The notes: generated from the sequence alone by a model not told the origin. A stretch of 64,000 bases of DNA from Micromonospora cathayae (GCF_028993575.1 NZ_CP118615.1:2046001-2110000); one strand, 5' to 3'. Shown: positions 41,088 through 49,785, numbered from the stretch's first letter. Numbers and translations: made by a program.

Positions 41088-41702
41088 ATGACCGACACCG
41101 ACCACCGGGAGCGCGCCGCCGCCGCAGCCGACCGTGCCTGGACCGTGCTGCTGCCATCCGACCGGTACGAGGCCGAACGGCTCGTCCAGCACGACACCCT
41201 GGAGCTGACCGGACTGGAGACCCCGCTCCGGCCCGGGGCCGGTGACCCGGTCGCCGTGGTAGTGGACGGTGAGTCGCCGCTGCTGGTGGCGCTGGGCCGG
41301 GTCGAACCCCCGGTCGGCGAGGAGCAGGATCCGGACGATCCGGGCTCGGTCGACGGGGAGCTGCCGCTGGTGGTGGCGTACACCCGACGGGTCTTCGACG
41401 AGCCGGTGCCGGCCGACGGTCTCCCGGTGGCCGGGGTGCTGACGCCGCTGCCCGCCGACCGCTGGCACGCGCTCGCCGACCGGCTCGGCCCGCCGCCGCC
41501 CCGGCGCTCCTGGCTGGTCAGCCTCGATCTGCCGATCGAGGCCGCCACCCCGGCCGAGGCGGTCCGCCTGTTCTGGTCGTACGTCCGGGAGCTGGGCCCC
41601 CGGGAGCTGCCCGCGTACGTCTCGCCGAGTGGCGACGAACTGTCGATGCAGGCGTTCGTGCTGGGTGCCGAGGCCAACCAGGACCCGGAGGAGGACGACT
41701 GA
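41088..41702 (+). CDS. Conserved hypothetical protein (PUA/EVE-like fold possible)
   Basis: 204 residues, start ATG at 41088, 12 bp after tag. A middle segment DPVAVVVDGESPLLVALGRVEPPVGEEQ... ELPLVVAYTRRVFDEPVPADGLPVAGVLTPLPADRWHALADRL has the strand-rich look of EVE/PUA-type domains, a weak inference. The C-terminal SLDLPIEAATPAEAVRLFWSYVRELGPRELPAYVSPSGDELSMQAFVLGAEANQDPEEDD is acidic and seems conserved-looking. Function unknown; likely cotranscribed with tag. Confidence 0.72.
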   Translation: MTDTDHRERAAAAADRAWTVLLPSDRYEAERLVQHDTLELTGLETPLRPGAGDPVAVVVDGESPLLVALGRVEPPVGEEQDPDDPGSVDGELPLVVAYTRRVFDEPVPADGLPVAGVLTPLPADRWHALADRLGPPPPRRSWLVSLDLPIEAATPAEAVRLFWSYVRELGPRELPAYVSPSGDELSMQAFVLGAEANQDPEEDD

Positions 41703-41744
41703 CCCCTCCGCCGTCCCGGCTGCGGCCCTCGACGAGCTGCCGGC

Positions 41745-42536
41745 TCAGCGGCCCTGGAAGACCGGCTGCTCCTTGTTGACGAAGGCGTGCGTGGCGGACC
41801 GGTGGTCGGCGGTGTTGCCGCAGATCGTCTGGGCCTGCGCCTCGGCGGCCAGCGCGTCGGCGAGGGTGCCGGCGTCGGCGATGGAGAGCTGGCGCTTGAT
41901 CGCCCCGTACGCGACGGTCGGGCCGGCGGCGAGCCGGGCGGCCAGCTCCTGCGCGGCCGGCAGCACCTGCTCGTCGTCGTCCACCAGCCGGTTGAGCAGC
42001 CCCAGCTGGCAGGCCTCCTCGGCGCGTACCGGCTCGGCCAGCATCAGCAGCTCGATGGCCTTGGCGTGGCCGACCAGCCGGGGCAGCGTCCAGGACGCGC
42101 CGGTGTCGGCGGCCAGCCCCACCTTGGCGAAGGCCATCAGGAAGCTGGTCTTCGGGCCACCGATCCGGATGTCGGCGAGGAAGGCCAGCGAGGCGCCGGC
42201 CCCGGCGGCCATGCCGCGTACCGCGGCCACCACCGGCTTGGGCAGGTTCGCCAGCCGGGCGGCGATCGGGTTGTAGTGCGCGCGGACGGTCGCCAGCGGG
42301 TCGCCCTTGGCCGACTCCAGGGTGCTCACGTGCTCCCGCAGGTCCTGACCGGCGCTGAACTGCCCACCCGCCCCGGCGAGCACCACCGCCCGGCAGGACC
42401 GGTCGGCCTCCAGCTCGGCGAGGGTGTCGCGGAGCGCCTCCTTGAGCGCCACGTCCAGCGCGTTCATCGCCGTCGGGCGGTTCAGCGTCAGGGTGACGAC
42501 CGCGTCGGTGCGGTCGACGAGCAGGGGCTCGGTCAC
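41745..42536 (-). CDS. Enoyl-CoA hydratase/isomerase (PaaG-like)
   Basis: 263 residues. Crotonase motifs: LNRPTAMNALD, AVVLAGAGGQFSAGQDLREHV (oxyanion glycine), PVVAAVRGMAAGAGASLAFLADIRIGGPKTSF, FAKVGLAADTGASWTLPRLVGHAKAIELLML. PaaG-type enzymes isomerise the ring-epoxide of phenylacetyl-CoA. The immediately upstream paaX-family regulator supports a link to aromatic-acid or related CoA metabolism, but no other paa genes are present. The GTG at 42536 is 4 bases from the regulator stop; the frame is open upstream only as shadow of paaX. Confidence 0.85.
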   Translation of the reverse strand: MTEPLLVDRTDAVVTLTLNRPTAMNALDVALKEALRDTLAELEADRSCRAVVLAGAGGQFSAGQDLREHVSTLESAKGDPLATVRAHYNPIAARLANLPKPVVAAVRGMAAGAGASLAFLADIRIGGPKTSFLMAFAKVGLAADTGASWTLPRLVGHAKAIELLMLAEPVRAEEACQLGLLNRLVDDDEQVLPAAQELAARLAAGPTVAYGAIKRQLSIADAGTLADALAAEAQAQTICGNTADHRSATHAFVNKEQPVFQGR

Positions 42537-42540
42537 GTGT

Positions 42541-43359
42541 TCAACGACCCTTCTGTCGGACGGCGCGGTTGCCGAGTTCGAGGCACTGCTCCACGTACCG
42601 GTCGGCGGCGGGCCGGAGCCGGGCCGCGTGCCGGTCGAAGAAACTGGCCGCGCTGGTGCCGGGCCAGCGCTCGGGAAGCAGCGCCGGGGGCAGCTGCGGA
42701 TCCTTGAACAGAAAGGTACGCCAGGCGTGCACGAGCCGGAATCGGGCGGCGTACGCCTCCTCGTCGTCGCTGCGCGCGGTGACCTTGGCCAGCAGCGGAC
42801 GCTGTTCGGCGACGAACTCCTCGTAGGCCCGGCCGATCTCGGCGAGGTCCCAGGCGCGGCGGACCATCGCCACCGCGCCCGGCGTGCCGGCGGCGTGCAC
42901 GGCGGTGAACCGTTCGTGCCGGATCCCGGCCTCGGCCAGCACGGTGTCGACGTCCTCGGCGGCCCGGGTGGCGATCCAGGTCTGCTCGTCGAGGGTGCCG
43001 TAGCCGAGGAAGCGGAGGTTGGCGGCGAGCCGGAGCCGTTCCCGCCGGCCGGCCGGCGCGTCGAGGACGAGCAGGTCGAATCGCCCGTCCCAGCTGATTT
43101 TGCCGGTGCGGTAGATCCGGGCGGCGGCCTCGTCGAGGCGGCGGGCCGCCTTCGGGGTGATCGAGTAGCCCGGTCCGGAGGCCAGCCGGATCGGGTCCAG
43201 CCAGCCCTGACGCACCATCCGGGAGACGGCCGTACGCACGGCCGGCGGGGCGACCCCGAGCGGTGCGAGCAGCTTGACCAGGGCGGCGACCGGTGCCCGG
43301 CCACCCCGGGGACGGAGGTGGTCGCCGTACAGGTCGAAGAGTGCCGACCGTGCCTGCAT
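42541..43359 (-). CDS. PaaX-family transcriptional repressor
   Basis: 272 residues. N-terminal winged helix SALFDLYGDHLRPRGGRAPVAALVKLLAPLGVAPPAVRTAVSRMVRQGWLD, central PaaX domain (TGKISWDGRFDLLVLDAPAGRRERLRLAANLRFLGYGTLDEQTWIA), C-terminal helical region ending LELGNRAVRQKGR. It probably represses itself and the coupled enoyl-CoA hydratase in response to an aryl-CoA ligand. Start ATG at 43359 (MQARSALFDLYG). Confidence 0.92.
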   Translation of the reverse strand: MQARSALFDLYGDHLRPRGGRAPVAALVKLLAPLGVAPPAVRTAVSRMVRQGWLDPIRLASGPGYSITPKAARRLDEAAARIYRTGKISWDGRFDLLVLDAPAGRRERLRLAANLRFLGYGTLDEQTWIATRAAEDVDTVLAEAGIRHERFTAVHAAGTPGAVAMVRRAWDLAEIGRAYEEFVAEQRPLLAKVTARSDDEEAYAARFRLVHAWRTFLFKDPQLPPALLPERWPGTSAASFFDRHAARLRPAADRYVEQCLELGNRAVRQKGR

Positions 43360-43550
43360 GACCGCACATTGTGACAGGCCTTCTCAGGATAAGCTAGATG
43401 CTGTTACATCAATGCTGCTTCAGTTTGGGTCCGACGGTGTTCATCAGGGAAAATCGTTGGTCAGCACCGCGCGTCGGCGCGTGGTGGGTTTAACGCGTAG
43501 TGGCTGTGGGGCAACCCACCGACCCTGGTGTAGGTCTGAGGGGAGACAAC

Positions 43551-43718
43551 ATGGCGGCGATGAAGCCGCGGACGGGCGACGGTCCGCTGGAGGTCACCAA
43601 GGAGGGCCGGGGCATCGTCATGCGGGTTCCGCTGGAGGGGGGTGGCCGGCTCGTTGTCGAGATGACTCCCGACGAGGCCAACGCGCTCGGTGACGCATTG
43701 AAGGCAGCCGCCGGCTGA
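43551..43718 (+). CDS. DUF3117 protein
   Basis: 55 residues: MAAMKPRTGDGPLEVTKEGR, IVMRVPLEGGGRLVVEMTPDEANALGDALK. This is a near-invariant small actinobacterial protein (Rv1211 position in M. tuberculosis). Start ATG at 43551 with GGGAG; the open frame extends upstream but lacks conservation. Function unknown. A 17-bp perfect-stem terminator follows, so it is a separate transcript. An 8-bp-arm inverted repeat (GGTGGGTT/AACCCACC, 43483-43520) lies in its leader. Confidence 0.95.
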   Translation: MAAMKPRTGDGPLEVTKEGRGIVMRVPLEGGGRLVVEMTPDEANALGDALKAAAG

Positions 43719-43762
43719 TGAAGAAGTGGTCCGGGCGGCGGCCGTCGCCCGGGCGGCCCGAC

Positions 43763-43800
43763 AGACCCTGAGCCACCGGTCCGCCGGTGGCTCAGGGTCT
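43763..43800 (+). terminator. Intrinsic terminator after the DUF3117 gene
   Basis: Perfect 17-bp stem (AGACCCTGAGCCACCGG and its complement) with a TCCG loop, 45 bases after the stop codon. It lies just upstream of the pepA ribosome binding site, separating the two transcripts. Confidence 0.93.
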
Positions 43801-43836
43801 TCACGTTCCGATGCTCTGTGGGAGGTACGGCAAAGC

Positions 43837-45303
43837 GTGCTGGACATCCGTCTGGTGGTCGGCCCCGAGCGGTCCGACACCCTCGTCCTGCCGGTGCGAA
43901 ACGACGACGGTACGGACGCCCCGGCCGCGCCGATCCCGACAGCGGTGACACTTCCCGACGAACTGACCGCCGAGGCCACGGCCCTGGCATCGGTGGCGGC
44001 ACTGACCGGACGGGCCGGCGAGGCCCAGGTGACGCTGCGTCCGCCGGGCGCCCCGCTGCGACTGGTGCTGCTCGGGGTCGGCGCCGGCACCGAGGCGGAC
44101 TGGCGGGCCGCCGGCGCCGCGCTGGCCCGCACCGTACCGGACGAGACCCGGGTCACCGTCGCGCTGCCCGCCGACGCCCCGCCGACCGCCGTGCGCGGGC
44201 TGGTCGAGGGCGTGCTGCTCGCCTCGTACCGGTTCCGGCTGACCGACAGCGGGCACACCCCGGCGCTCGCCGAGGTGGAGCTGGCGGTGACCGACCCGCA
44301 GCGGTACGCCGGCGCGGTCGACACGGCCCGTACCACCGCCCGGATGACCCGGTTCGCCCGGGACCTCACCAACATGCCGTCCTCGGTGAAGAGCCCCGAG
44401 TGGTTCGCCGGGCAGGTGGCCGCCGCCGCTGCCGACCTCCCCGACCTGGACCTGCGGGTCTGGCAGCCGGACGAACTGGCCGAGGCGGGCTTCGGCGGCG
44501 TGCTCGCCGTCGGCGGCGGCTCGGCCCGCGGCCCCCGCATGGTCGAGCTGGGCTGGCACCCGGCCGGGGCGACCACCCACGTGGTGCTGGTGGGCAAGGG
44601 CATCACCTTCGACACCGGTGGCATCTCGATCAAGCCGGTGTCCGCGATGAAGCTGATGCGCAAGGACATGGCCGGGGCGGCTGCGGTGGTCGCCGCCACC
44701 GTCGGGGCCGCCGCGCTGCGGCTCCCGGTCCGGGTCACCACGCTCGCGCCGCTGGCCGAGAACATGCTCAGCGGGTCCGCGTTCCGCCCCGGGGACGTGG
44801 TCCGCCACTACGGCGGGCGGACCAGCGAGACCACCAACTCGGACGCGGAGGGGCGGCTGGTCCTCGCCGACGCGCTCGCGTACGCGGTGGACCGGCTCGC
44901 CCCCGACGTACTGGTCGACCTGGCCACCCTCACCGGGGCCAACGCGGTCGCGCTCGGCTCGCGGACCGCCGCCCTGTACAGCGACCACGACGGGCTGGCC
45001 GGGGCGCTGGTCGCCGCCGCCGCCGAGGCGGGCGAGCAGGCGTGGCGGATGCCGCTGGTGGAGGACTACGTCGAGTACCTCGGCAGTGACCTCGCCGACT
45101 ACTACAGCGCGCCGGCCCGGGGCGCCGGCTCGGTGGTCGCCGCCCTGTTCCTCCGTGAGTTCGCCGGTGACCTGCGGGACCGGTGGGTACACCTGGACAT
45201 GTCCGCCCCGTCCTGGTCCAGCGCCGCCGACGGGGAACTCACCCGGGGCGCCACCGGCTGGGGCGTCCGGGCCCTGCTGCGCTGGCTGGCGACCCTGGGC
45301 TGA
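43837..45303 (+). CDS. pepA: Leucyl aminopeptidase (M17)
   Basis: 488 residues. N-terminal domain then the catalytic M17 domain with two-metal motifs: VLVGKGITFDTGGISIKP (Lys and Asp), MKLMRKDMAGAAAV, TTNSDAEGRLVLADALAYA (canonical NTDAEGR with Ser for Thr). It releases N-terminal residues from peptides in the cytoplasm. The GTG at 43837 (GGAGG about 11 bases upstream) starts LDIRLVVGPERSDTLVLPVRNDDG. It converges with the O-methyltransferase gene; a 21-bp tandem repeat lies between. Confidence 0.93.
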   Translation: MLDIRLVVGPERSDTLVLPVRNDDGTDAPAAPIPTAVTLPDELTAEATALASVAALTGRAGEAQVTLRPPGAPLRLVLLGVGAGTEADWRAAGAALARTVPDETRVTVALPADAPPTAVRGLVEGVLLASYRFRLTDSGHTPALAEVELAVTDPQRYAGAVDTARTTARMTRFARDLTNMPSSVKSPEWFAGQVAAAAADLPDLDLRVWQPDELAEAGFGGVLAVGGGSARGPRMVELGWHPAGATTHVVLVGKGITFDTGGISIKPVSAMKLMRKDMAGAAAVVAATVGAAALRLPVRVTTLAPLAENMLSGSAFRPGDVVRHYGGRTSETTNSDAEGRLVLADALAYAVDRLAPDVLVDLATLTGANAVALGSRTAALYSDHDGLAGALVAAAAEAGEQAWRMPLVEDYVEYLGSDLADYYSAPARGAGSVVAALFLREFAGDLRDRWVHLDMSAPSWSSAADGELTRGATGWGVRALLRWLATLG

Positions 45304-45338
45304 ACCACCCGACCCGCTGCCGCGCCGGCTGACGGGGT

Positions 45339-45422
45339 GGCGTCGCGCTGTTCCCGGCTGGCGTCGCGCTGTGGCCGGCTGGCGTCGCGCTGTGGCCGGC
45401 TGGCGTCGCGCCGGTGCCCGCC
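45339..45422. repeat. Tandem repeat, four 21-bp units
   Basis: Four adjacent units based on GGCGTCGCGCTGTGGCCGGCT; the middle two are nearly identical and the outer two diverge by a few bases. It lies between the convergent pepA and O-methyltransferase genes, outside coding sequence. A minisatellite-like element, possibly variable between strains. Confidence 0.85.
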
Positions 45423-45449
45423 GGCGTCGGACCGGCTGCCGGGCGCGGG

Positions 45450-46100
45450 TCAGCAGCGGATGGCGGCCAGCAGACCGTCGCCGACCGGCAGCAGCGCCGG
45501 CACCCAATCCTCCGACTCCCGGAGAGCCTTCATCGTCTCGCGCAGGGTCACCGTCTCCGGGTCGCGGGCCGCCGGGTCACCGATCCGGCCACCGGCGAGG
45601 GCACCGTTGACCGCGAGCACGCCGCCCGGCCGGAGCAGCCGCAGGGCCGCGTCCACGCAGGCGCTGACCCCGGTCACCTCGGCGTCGACGAAGAGCAGGT
45701 CGTACGCCCCGTCCGCGAGCCTGGGCAGGACGTCGAGCGCCCGCCCCGCGATGATCCGGGTACGCCCGGCCGGGAAGCCCGCCTCGGCGAAGATCCGGCG
45801 GGCGATCCGCTGGTGCTCGACCTCCACGTCGATCGTGGTGAGCACCCCGTCCGTACGCATCCCGCGCAGCAGCCAGACACCGCTGACGCCGGTACCGGTG
45901 CCGATCTCCACCACCGCGCGGGCGTTGCCGGCGGCGGCGAGCAGCCGCAGGGCGGCACCGGCTCCGGTGGTCACCGCGTCGATGCCGACCTCCTCGGCGA
46001 GGCTGCGCGCGGTACGCAGGACGAGATCCTCGGCGACGTACGACTCGGCGAACTGCAGGGCCTGCGCCGTCGAACTGCCGTGGCTGGCGGCCGTGGCGAT
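45450..46100 (-). CDS. SAM-dependent O-methyltransferase (Rv1220c family)
   Basis: 216 residues if translation starts at the ATC codon at 46098-46100. Motif I is VVEIGTGTGVSGVWLL; TIDVEVEHQRIARRIF, LLFVDAEVTG and GGVLAVNGALAGGRI follow, all typical of COG4122 catechol-type methyltransferases. The family N-terminus (ASHGSSTAQALQFAESYVAED) is encoded only if translation starts upstream of the first GTG (45974). There is no ATG, GTG or TTG there; the ATC lies 6 bases after a perfect GGAGG and aligns with the expected start. A truncated start at 45974 would lose 42 conserved residues. See findings. Confidence 0.8.
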   Translation of the reverse strand: MATAASHGSSTAQALQFAESYVAEDLVLRTARSLAEEVGIDAVTTGAGAALRLLAAAGNARAVVEIGTGTGVSGVWLLRGMRTDGVLTTIDVEVEHQRIARRIFAEAGFPAGRTRIIAGRALDVLPRLADGAYDLLFVDAEVTGVSACVDAALRLLRPGGVLAVNGALAGGRIGDPAARDPETVTLRETMKALRESEDWVPALLPVGDGLLAAIRC

Positions 46101-46459
46101 GGGACACCTCCGAGGGGCGAAAGTGATACGGGGGGCGGTTGCCGCTAAGAGCCTAGAGGCGAGGGGTCACCGGCGCAGCCACGCGGTACCTCCCGCCGGC
46201 CGGGACGGCGGGCGGGAACCGGGCGGGCCGCCGGTGGGGACGACGGGGAAGAACGAGGCGGGCCGCCGGTCGGGACGACGGGACGGAGCCGGGCCGGGCG
46301 ACGGTGGAAGCCGGGCGGGAGTGCGGCCCTTCCCCGCATGCCGACCCGGGCGCGGGCATCCGTGCAATCCTGGATGCGTGATCCCGGCCGCCGCGGCCGG
46401 GCCGGCCCCGCCGGTCCGCCGTCGGCCGGGGGCTCCGGGATGGACTGGGAGGCACCGAC
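46101..46459. other. Intergenic region with direct repeat; expected sigE-rseA absent
   Basis: 359 bp of very high GC DNA with no gene. It holds two 25-base near-identical copies (one mismatch) of GCGGGCCGCCGGTGGGGACG + ACGGG at about 46223-46247 and 46258-46282. In M. tuberculosis this interval (between the Rv1220c-type methyltransferase and htrA) holds sigE and rseA; neither is here. The htrA start has no obvious strong ribosome binding site. Confidence 0.6.
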
Positions 46460-47830
46460 GTGACCGACGGCTGGGACTGGCGGCGGCCAGCCGCAACCCC
46501 ACCACCGGCCCACCCGCCGGTGAACGGCGGACCGTCCGTGGGTGGCGCCCACGGTGGACCTGCGGCCGGCACCCGGGGGGTGTTGACCGGTGGCGCGACA
46601 CCGGCCGGCGGCTCCCGTCCGGACCGGAACTCACCCTGGTGGTCGGACGCGCTCGCCGACCCGTGGCGGGACCCGGCCGCGCCGGCCGCCGTGGTGCTGC
46701 CGGCCGTGCCGGTGCCCGAGGCGGAACCGGAGCCGGTGGTCGACCCGGACGCCCCCGGTCGACCGGTGCTGAAGCAGGTGCTGCTGATCGCCGTGGTGGC
46801 GGCGCTGCTCGCCGGCACCCTGGGCGGGGCGTTGGGTTACACGTTCGCGGTGCGCGGCGGCGCGGGTGCCACGGTGCTGGGGGCGAAGCCGGGGGACGTG
46901 CCGGTGGTCGCCCAGCGTAAGCCCGACTCGCTGGCCGGGGTGGCCGCCCGGGTGCTGCCCAGCGTGGTCACCGTCCGGGTGGGCGGGGCCGCCGGCACCA
47001 GTGAGGGCTCCGGCTTCATCGCCAGCGCCGACGGGCACGTGATCACCAACGACCACGTGGTGGCCGGCGGGACCGGCACCGCGACGGTGATCTTCAACGA
47101 CGGATCGTCCGCGTCGGCCACCCTGGTCGGGCGGGACCCGGAATCCGACATCGCGGTGATCAAGGTCAACAGGTCCGGGTTGCGGCCGGTGGAGTTCGGC
47201 GACTCGGACGCGCTCGCCGTCGGTGACCCGGTGCTGGCCATCGGTTCGCCGCTCTCCCTGGCCAACACGGTCACCGCCGGGATCGTCAGCGCCCTGGACC
47301 GGACCATGCGGGCCGGTGAGCCGGGTGGCCCGGTGCGGTACTACGCGGCGATCCAGACCGACGCGGCGGTCAACCACGGCAACTCGGGTGGGCCGCTGGT
47401 GGACGGCGCGGGCCGGGTGATCGGGGTCAACTCGACCATCAAGTCCCTGGTCGCCGAGGGGCAGGAGGCCGGCAACATCGGTCTCGCCTTCGCTATCCCC
47501 ATCAACCAGGCGAAACGCATCACCCAGGACATCATCGGCACCGGCAAGGCCCGCCGTACGGTGATCGGCGCGGAGGTACCCGGACCGGGCGCGGCCCCCT
47601 CCACCGGCGGCGTACGGCTGGTCGCGGTGGAGCCGTCCGGGCCGGCCGCCGGGGCCGGACTGAAGGCGGGGGACGTGATCCTCCGGCTCGCCGGACGGCC
47701 GCTGAACGAGCCCACCGACCTGATCGCGCTGGTCCGCAAGTTCGCTCCGGGCTCGGTGGTGACGGTGGAGTACAAACGCGGTACGGACCGGCAGAGTGCC
47801 TCGGTGACGCTGGCCGCGGACGCGAAGTAG
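46460..47830 (+). CDS. HtrA/DegP-like membrane-anchored serine protease
   Basis: 456 residues from a GTG at 46460. A long proline-rich cytoplasmic part (1-100), one membrane span (about 105-130), a trypsin-like domain with His199 (ITNDHVV), Asp230 (ESDIAVI) and Ser309 (NHGNSGGPL), and a C-terminal PDZ domain (VRLVAVEPSGPAAGAGLKAGDVILRLAG). It degrades or refolds damaged extracytoplasmic proteins. It corresponds to M. tuberculosis HtrA (Rv1223), followed by tatB in the same order. Confidence 0.93.
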   Translation: MTDGWDWRRPAATPPPAHPPVNGGPSVGGAHGGPAAGTRGVLTGGATPAGGSRPDRNSPWWSDALADPWRDPAAPAAVVLPAVPVPEAEPEPVVDPDAPGRPVLKQVLLIAVVAALLAGTLGGALGYTFAVRGGAGATVLGAKPGDVPVVAQRKPDSLAGVAARVLPSVVTVRVGGAAGTSEGSGFIASADGHVITNDHVVAGGTGTATVIFNDGSSASATLVGRDPESDIAVIKVNRSGLRPVEFGDSDALAVGDPVLAIGSPLSLANTVTAGIVSALDRTMRAGEPGGPVRYYAAIQTDAAVNHGNSGGPLVDGAGRVIGVNSTIKSLVAEGQEAGNIGLAFAIPINQAKRITQDIIGTGKARRTVIGAEVPGPGAAPSTGGVRLVAVEPSGPAAGAGLKAGDVILRLAGRPLNEPTDLIALVRKFAPGSVVTVEYKRGTDRQSASVTLAADAK

Positions 47831-47967
47831 GGCCCGGCTGGGACGCACGTCACAGGCGCGTGGCGGCCCACCGGGCGGCGGGTGTCGGATGAGCCCCCGA
47901 TCACCCCCTCCCGTAACTCGCCCCGACCTGCGTACGCTTGCCGCAGATGCCGAGGAGGAGGCTGCGC

Positions 47968-48390
47968 GTGTTCGACAACCTGAACTGGTGGGAGATCGGT
48001 GCGCTGCTGCTGCTCGCCCTGCTGATCTTCGGCGACAAGTTGCCCACGGTGATCAACGACGGCCTGCGGATGGTGCGCAACCTGCGCAACATGGCCCGTA
48101 ACGCCACCACCGACCTCAGCAAGGAACTCGGCACCGACATCCAGCTCGAGGACCTGCACCCGAAGGCGTTCATCCGTAAGCACCTGCTCAGCGAGGAGGA
48201 CGAGCAGGCGATCCGGAAGCCGTTGCAGGGGGTCTACGACAACCTGCGCGCCGACGTCACCGGGGTGCACAAGGAGCTGAAGGACGTCGCCAGCGCGGCG
48301 GACCTGCGCTCCGGCCCCAGCTCGCCCGCTCCGGCCCCCGCCGCGGCCCCCGCGCCCCGGCCGCGCAGCTTCGACGTCGACGCCACCTGA
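47968..48390 (+). CDS. tatB: Sec-independent (Tat) translocase protein TatB
   Basis: 140 residues from a GTG with AGGAGGAG 7 bases upstream. The N-terminal membrane helix (NWWEIGALLLLALLIFGDKLP) with the G-x-x-E-L-like amphipathic segment (INDGLRMVRNLRNMARNATTDLSKELGTDIQLEDLHPKAFIRKHL) is the TatB pattern; the tail is Ala/Pro-rich. TatB partners TatC in folded-protein export. The frame opens upstream but the GTG has the best site. It follows htrA by 137 bp as in mycobacteria. Confidence 0.9.
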   Translation: MFDNLNWWEIGALLLLALLIFGDKLPTVINDGLRMVRNLRNMARNATTDLSKELGTDIQLEDLHPKAFIRKHLLSEEDEQAIRKPLQGVYDNLRADVTGVHKELKDVASAADLRSGPSSPAPAPAAAPAPRPRSFDVDAT

Positions 48391-48478
48391 CCCCCGGGCC
48401 GGTCCCCGACGGCCAGCGCCGGACCTGGGCCAACCGCGGTTCCCGACGGTCAGCGTGGGGCCTGGCCGGTCCCCGAGC

Positions 48479-48550
48479 GTCGGGCCCGGACTGGCCCGCG
48501 ATGGCCAGCCGTCGGGCCCGGACTGGCCCGCGATGGCCAGCCGTCGGGCC
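48479..48550. repeat. Direct repeat, 32-bp unit, just over two copies
   Basis: Two consecutive, essentially identical 32-base units (GTCGGGCCCGGACTGGCCCG + CGATGGCCAGCC) followed by a partial third, in the gap between tatB and mrp. No protein is encoded here. The TGGCC-N-GGCCA parts can form short hairpins. Confidence 0.8.
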
Positions 48551-48636
48551 TGGGCCGGCCCGTGACGGTCAGCTGAGGGCCGGGACCGCGTCGGTCGCCT
48601 GGGTCCCGCCGGCGCGGAACCCGGGCCGCGCGGCGG

Positions 48637-49785
48637 TCAGCGGCCGGCCGGCTTGAGGCCCAGGGGCTTGCCGAGCAGCGACTCCCGGCGTACGGCCAGC
48701 CGGTCGGCGACCGCGCCGAGCGCCCGCGCCGCCGGGGCGTCCGGTTCGGCCAGCACGATCGGGTTGCCGGCGTCGCCGGCCTCCCGGACCCGGGTGTCCA
48801 GCGGGATCTGCCCGAGCAGCGGCACCTGCGCACCGATGGTGCGGCTCAGCGACTCGGCCACGGTGGCCCCGCCGCCGGACCCGAAGACCTCCATCCGGGA
48901 GCCGTCCGGCAGCTCCAGCCAGGACATGTTCTCGATCACACCGACCACCCGCTGGTGGGTCTGGAGGGCGATCGCCCCGGCCCGCTCCGCCACCTCGGCG
49001 GCGGCGGCCTGCGGGGTGGTCACCACCAGGATCTCCGCGTTCGGCAGGAGCTGGGCCAGCGAGATCGCCACGTCACCGGTGCCCGGCGGCAGGTCGAGCA
49101 GGAGGACGTCCAGGTCACCCCAGTAGACGTCGGCGAGGAACTGCTGCAACGCCCGGTGCAGCATCGGGCCGCGCCACACCACGGCGGCGTTGCCGGCGGT
49201 GAACATGCCGATCGAGATGACCTTCACACCGTGCGACTGCGGCGGCATGATCATGTCTTCCACCCGGGTCGGGCGACCGTCCGCGCCGAGCATCCGGGGC
49301 ACCGAGTGGCCGTAGATGTCGGCGTCCACCACGCCGACCGAGAGGCCACGGGCGGCCAGCGCGGCGGCCAGGTTCACCGTCACGCTGGACTTGCCGACCC
49401 CGCCCTTGCCGCTGGCGACCGCGTACACCCGGGTCCGGGAACCGGGCTGGGCGAACGGGATGACCGGCTCCTGGGCGGCCCCGCCGCCGCGCAGCTTCGC
49501 CTGGAGCGACTGCCGCTGCTCGGGGCTCATCACCCCGAACTCGATCTCCACACCGGTGACCCCGGGCACCGCGCCCACGGCGGCGGTGATGTCGGTACGC
49601 AGCTTGTCCTTCAGCGGACAGCCGGCGACGGTGAGCAGCAACTCGACCCGGACCACGCTGTCGTCACCGACGACCGCGGAACGGACCATGCCCAGCTCGG
49701 TGATCGGCCGGCGGATCTCGGGGTCGTCGACGGTGGCCAGGGCGGCCTGGACGGCGTCGGAGACGGTGCTGACGGGTGCTGACAT
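48637..49785 (-). CDS. mrp: Mrp/NBP35-family Fe-S cluster carrier ATPase
   Basis: 382 residues. An N-terminal DUF59/MIP18 domain (DAVQAALATVDDPEIRRPITELGMVRSAVV) precedes the P-loop ATPase with VASGKGGVGKSSVTVNLA, DADIYGHSVPRMLG and LLLDLPPGTGDVAISLAQLLP. The C-terminal CxxC of many Mrp proteins is not visible, which is common in actinobacteria. It donates Fe-S clusters to apo-proteins. Start ATG at 49785. Fits Rv1229c. Confidence 0.93.
   Translation of the reverse strand: MSAPVSTVSDAVQAALATVDDPEIRRPITELGMVRSAVVGDDSVVRVELLLTVAGCPLKDKLRTDITAAVGAVPGVTGVEIEFGVMSPEQRQSLQAKLRGGGAAQEPVIPFAQPGSRTRVYAVASGKGGVGKSSVTVNLAAALAARGLSVGVVDADIYGHSVPRMLGADGRPTRVEDMIMPPQSHGVKVISIGMFTAGNAAVVWRGPMLHRALQQFLADVYWGDLDVLLLDLPPGTGDVAISLAQLLPNAEILVVTTPQAAAAEVAERAGAIALQTHQRVVGVIENMSWLELPDGSRMEVFGSGGGATVAESLSRTIGAQVPLLGQIPLDTRVREAGDAGNPIVLAEPDAPAARALGAVADRLAVRRESLLGKPLGLKPAGR

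Noticed and set aside
45339..45422. Possible CRISPR array
   Set aside because: The 21-bp units abut with no unique spacers and no cas genes are near; it is a plain tandem repeat.
45577..46107. GTG-started 176-codon frame with a good ribosome binding site in front of the O-methyltransferase
   Set aside because: Its translation is Arg-rich and unlike any methyltransferase; the conserved motifs are in the neighbouring frame read from ATC.
48479..48550. Possible CRISPR-like repeat between tatB and mrp
   Set aside because: Units are contiguous, only two copies plus a fragment, and there are no spacers.
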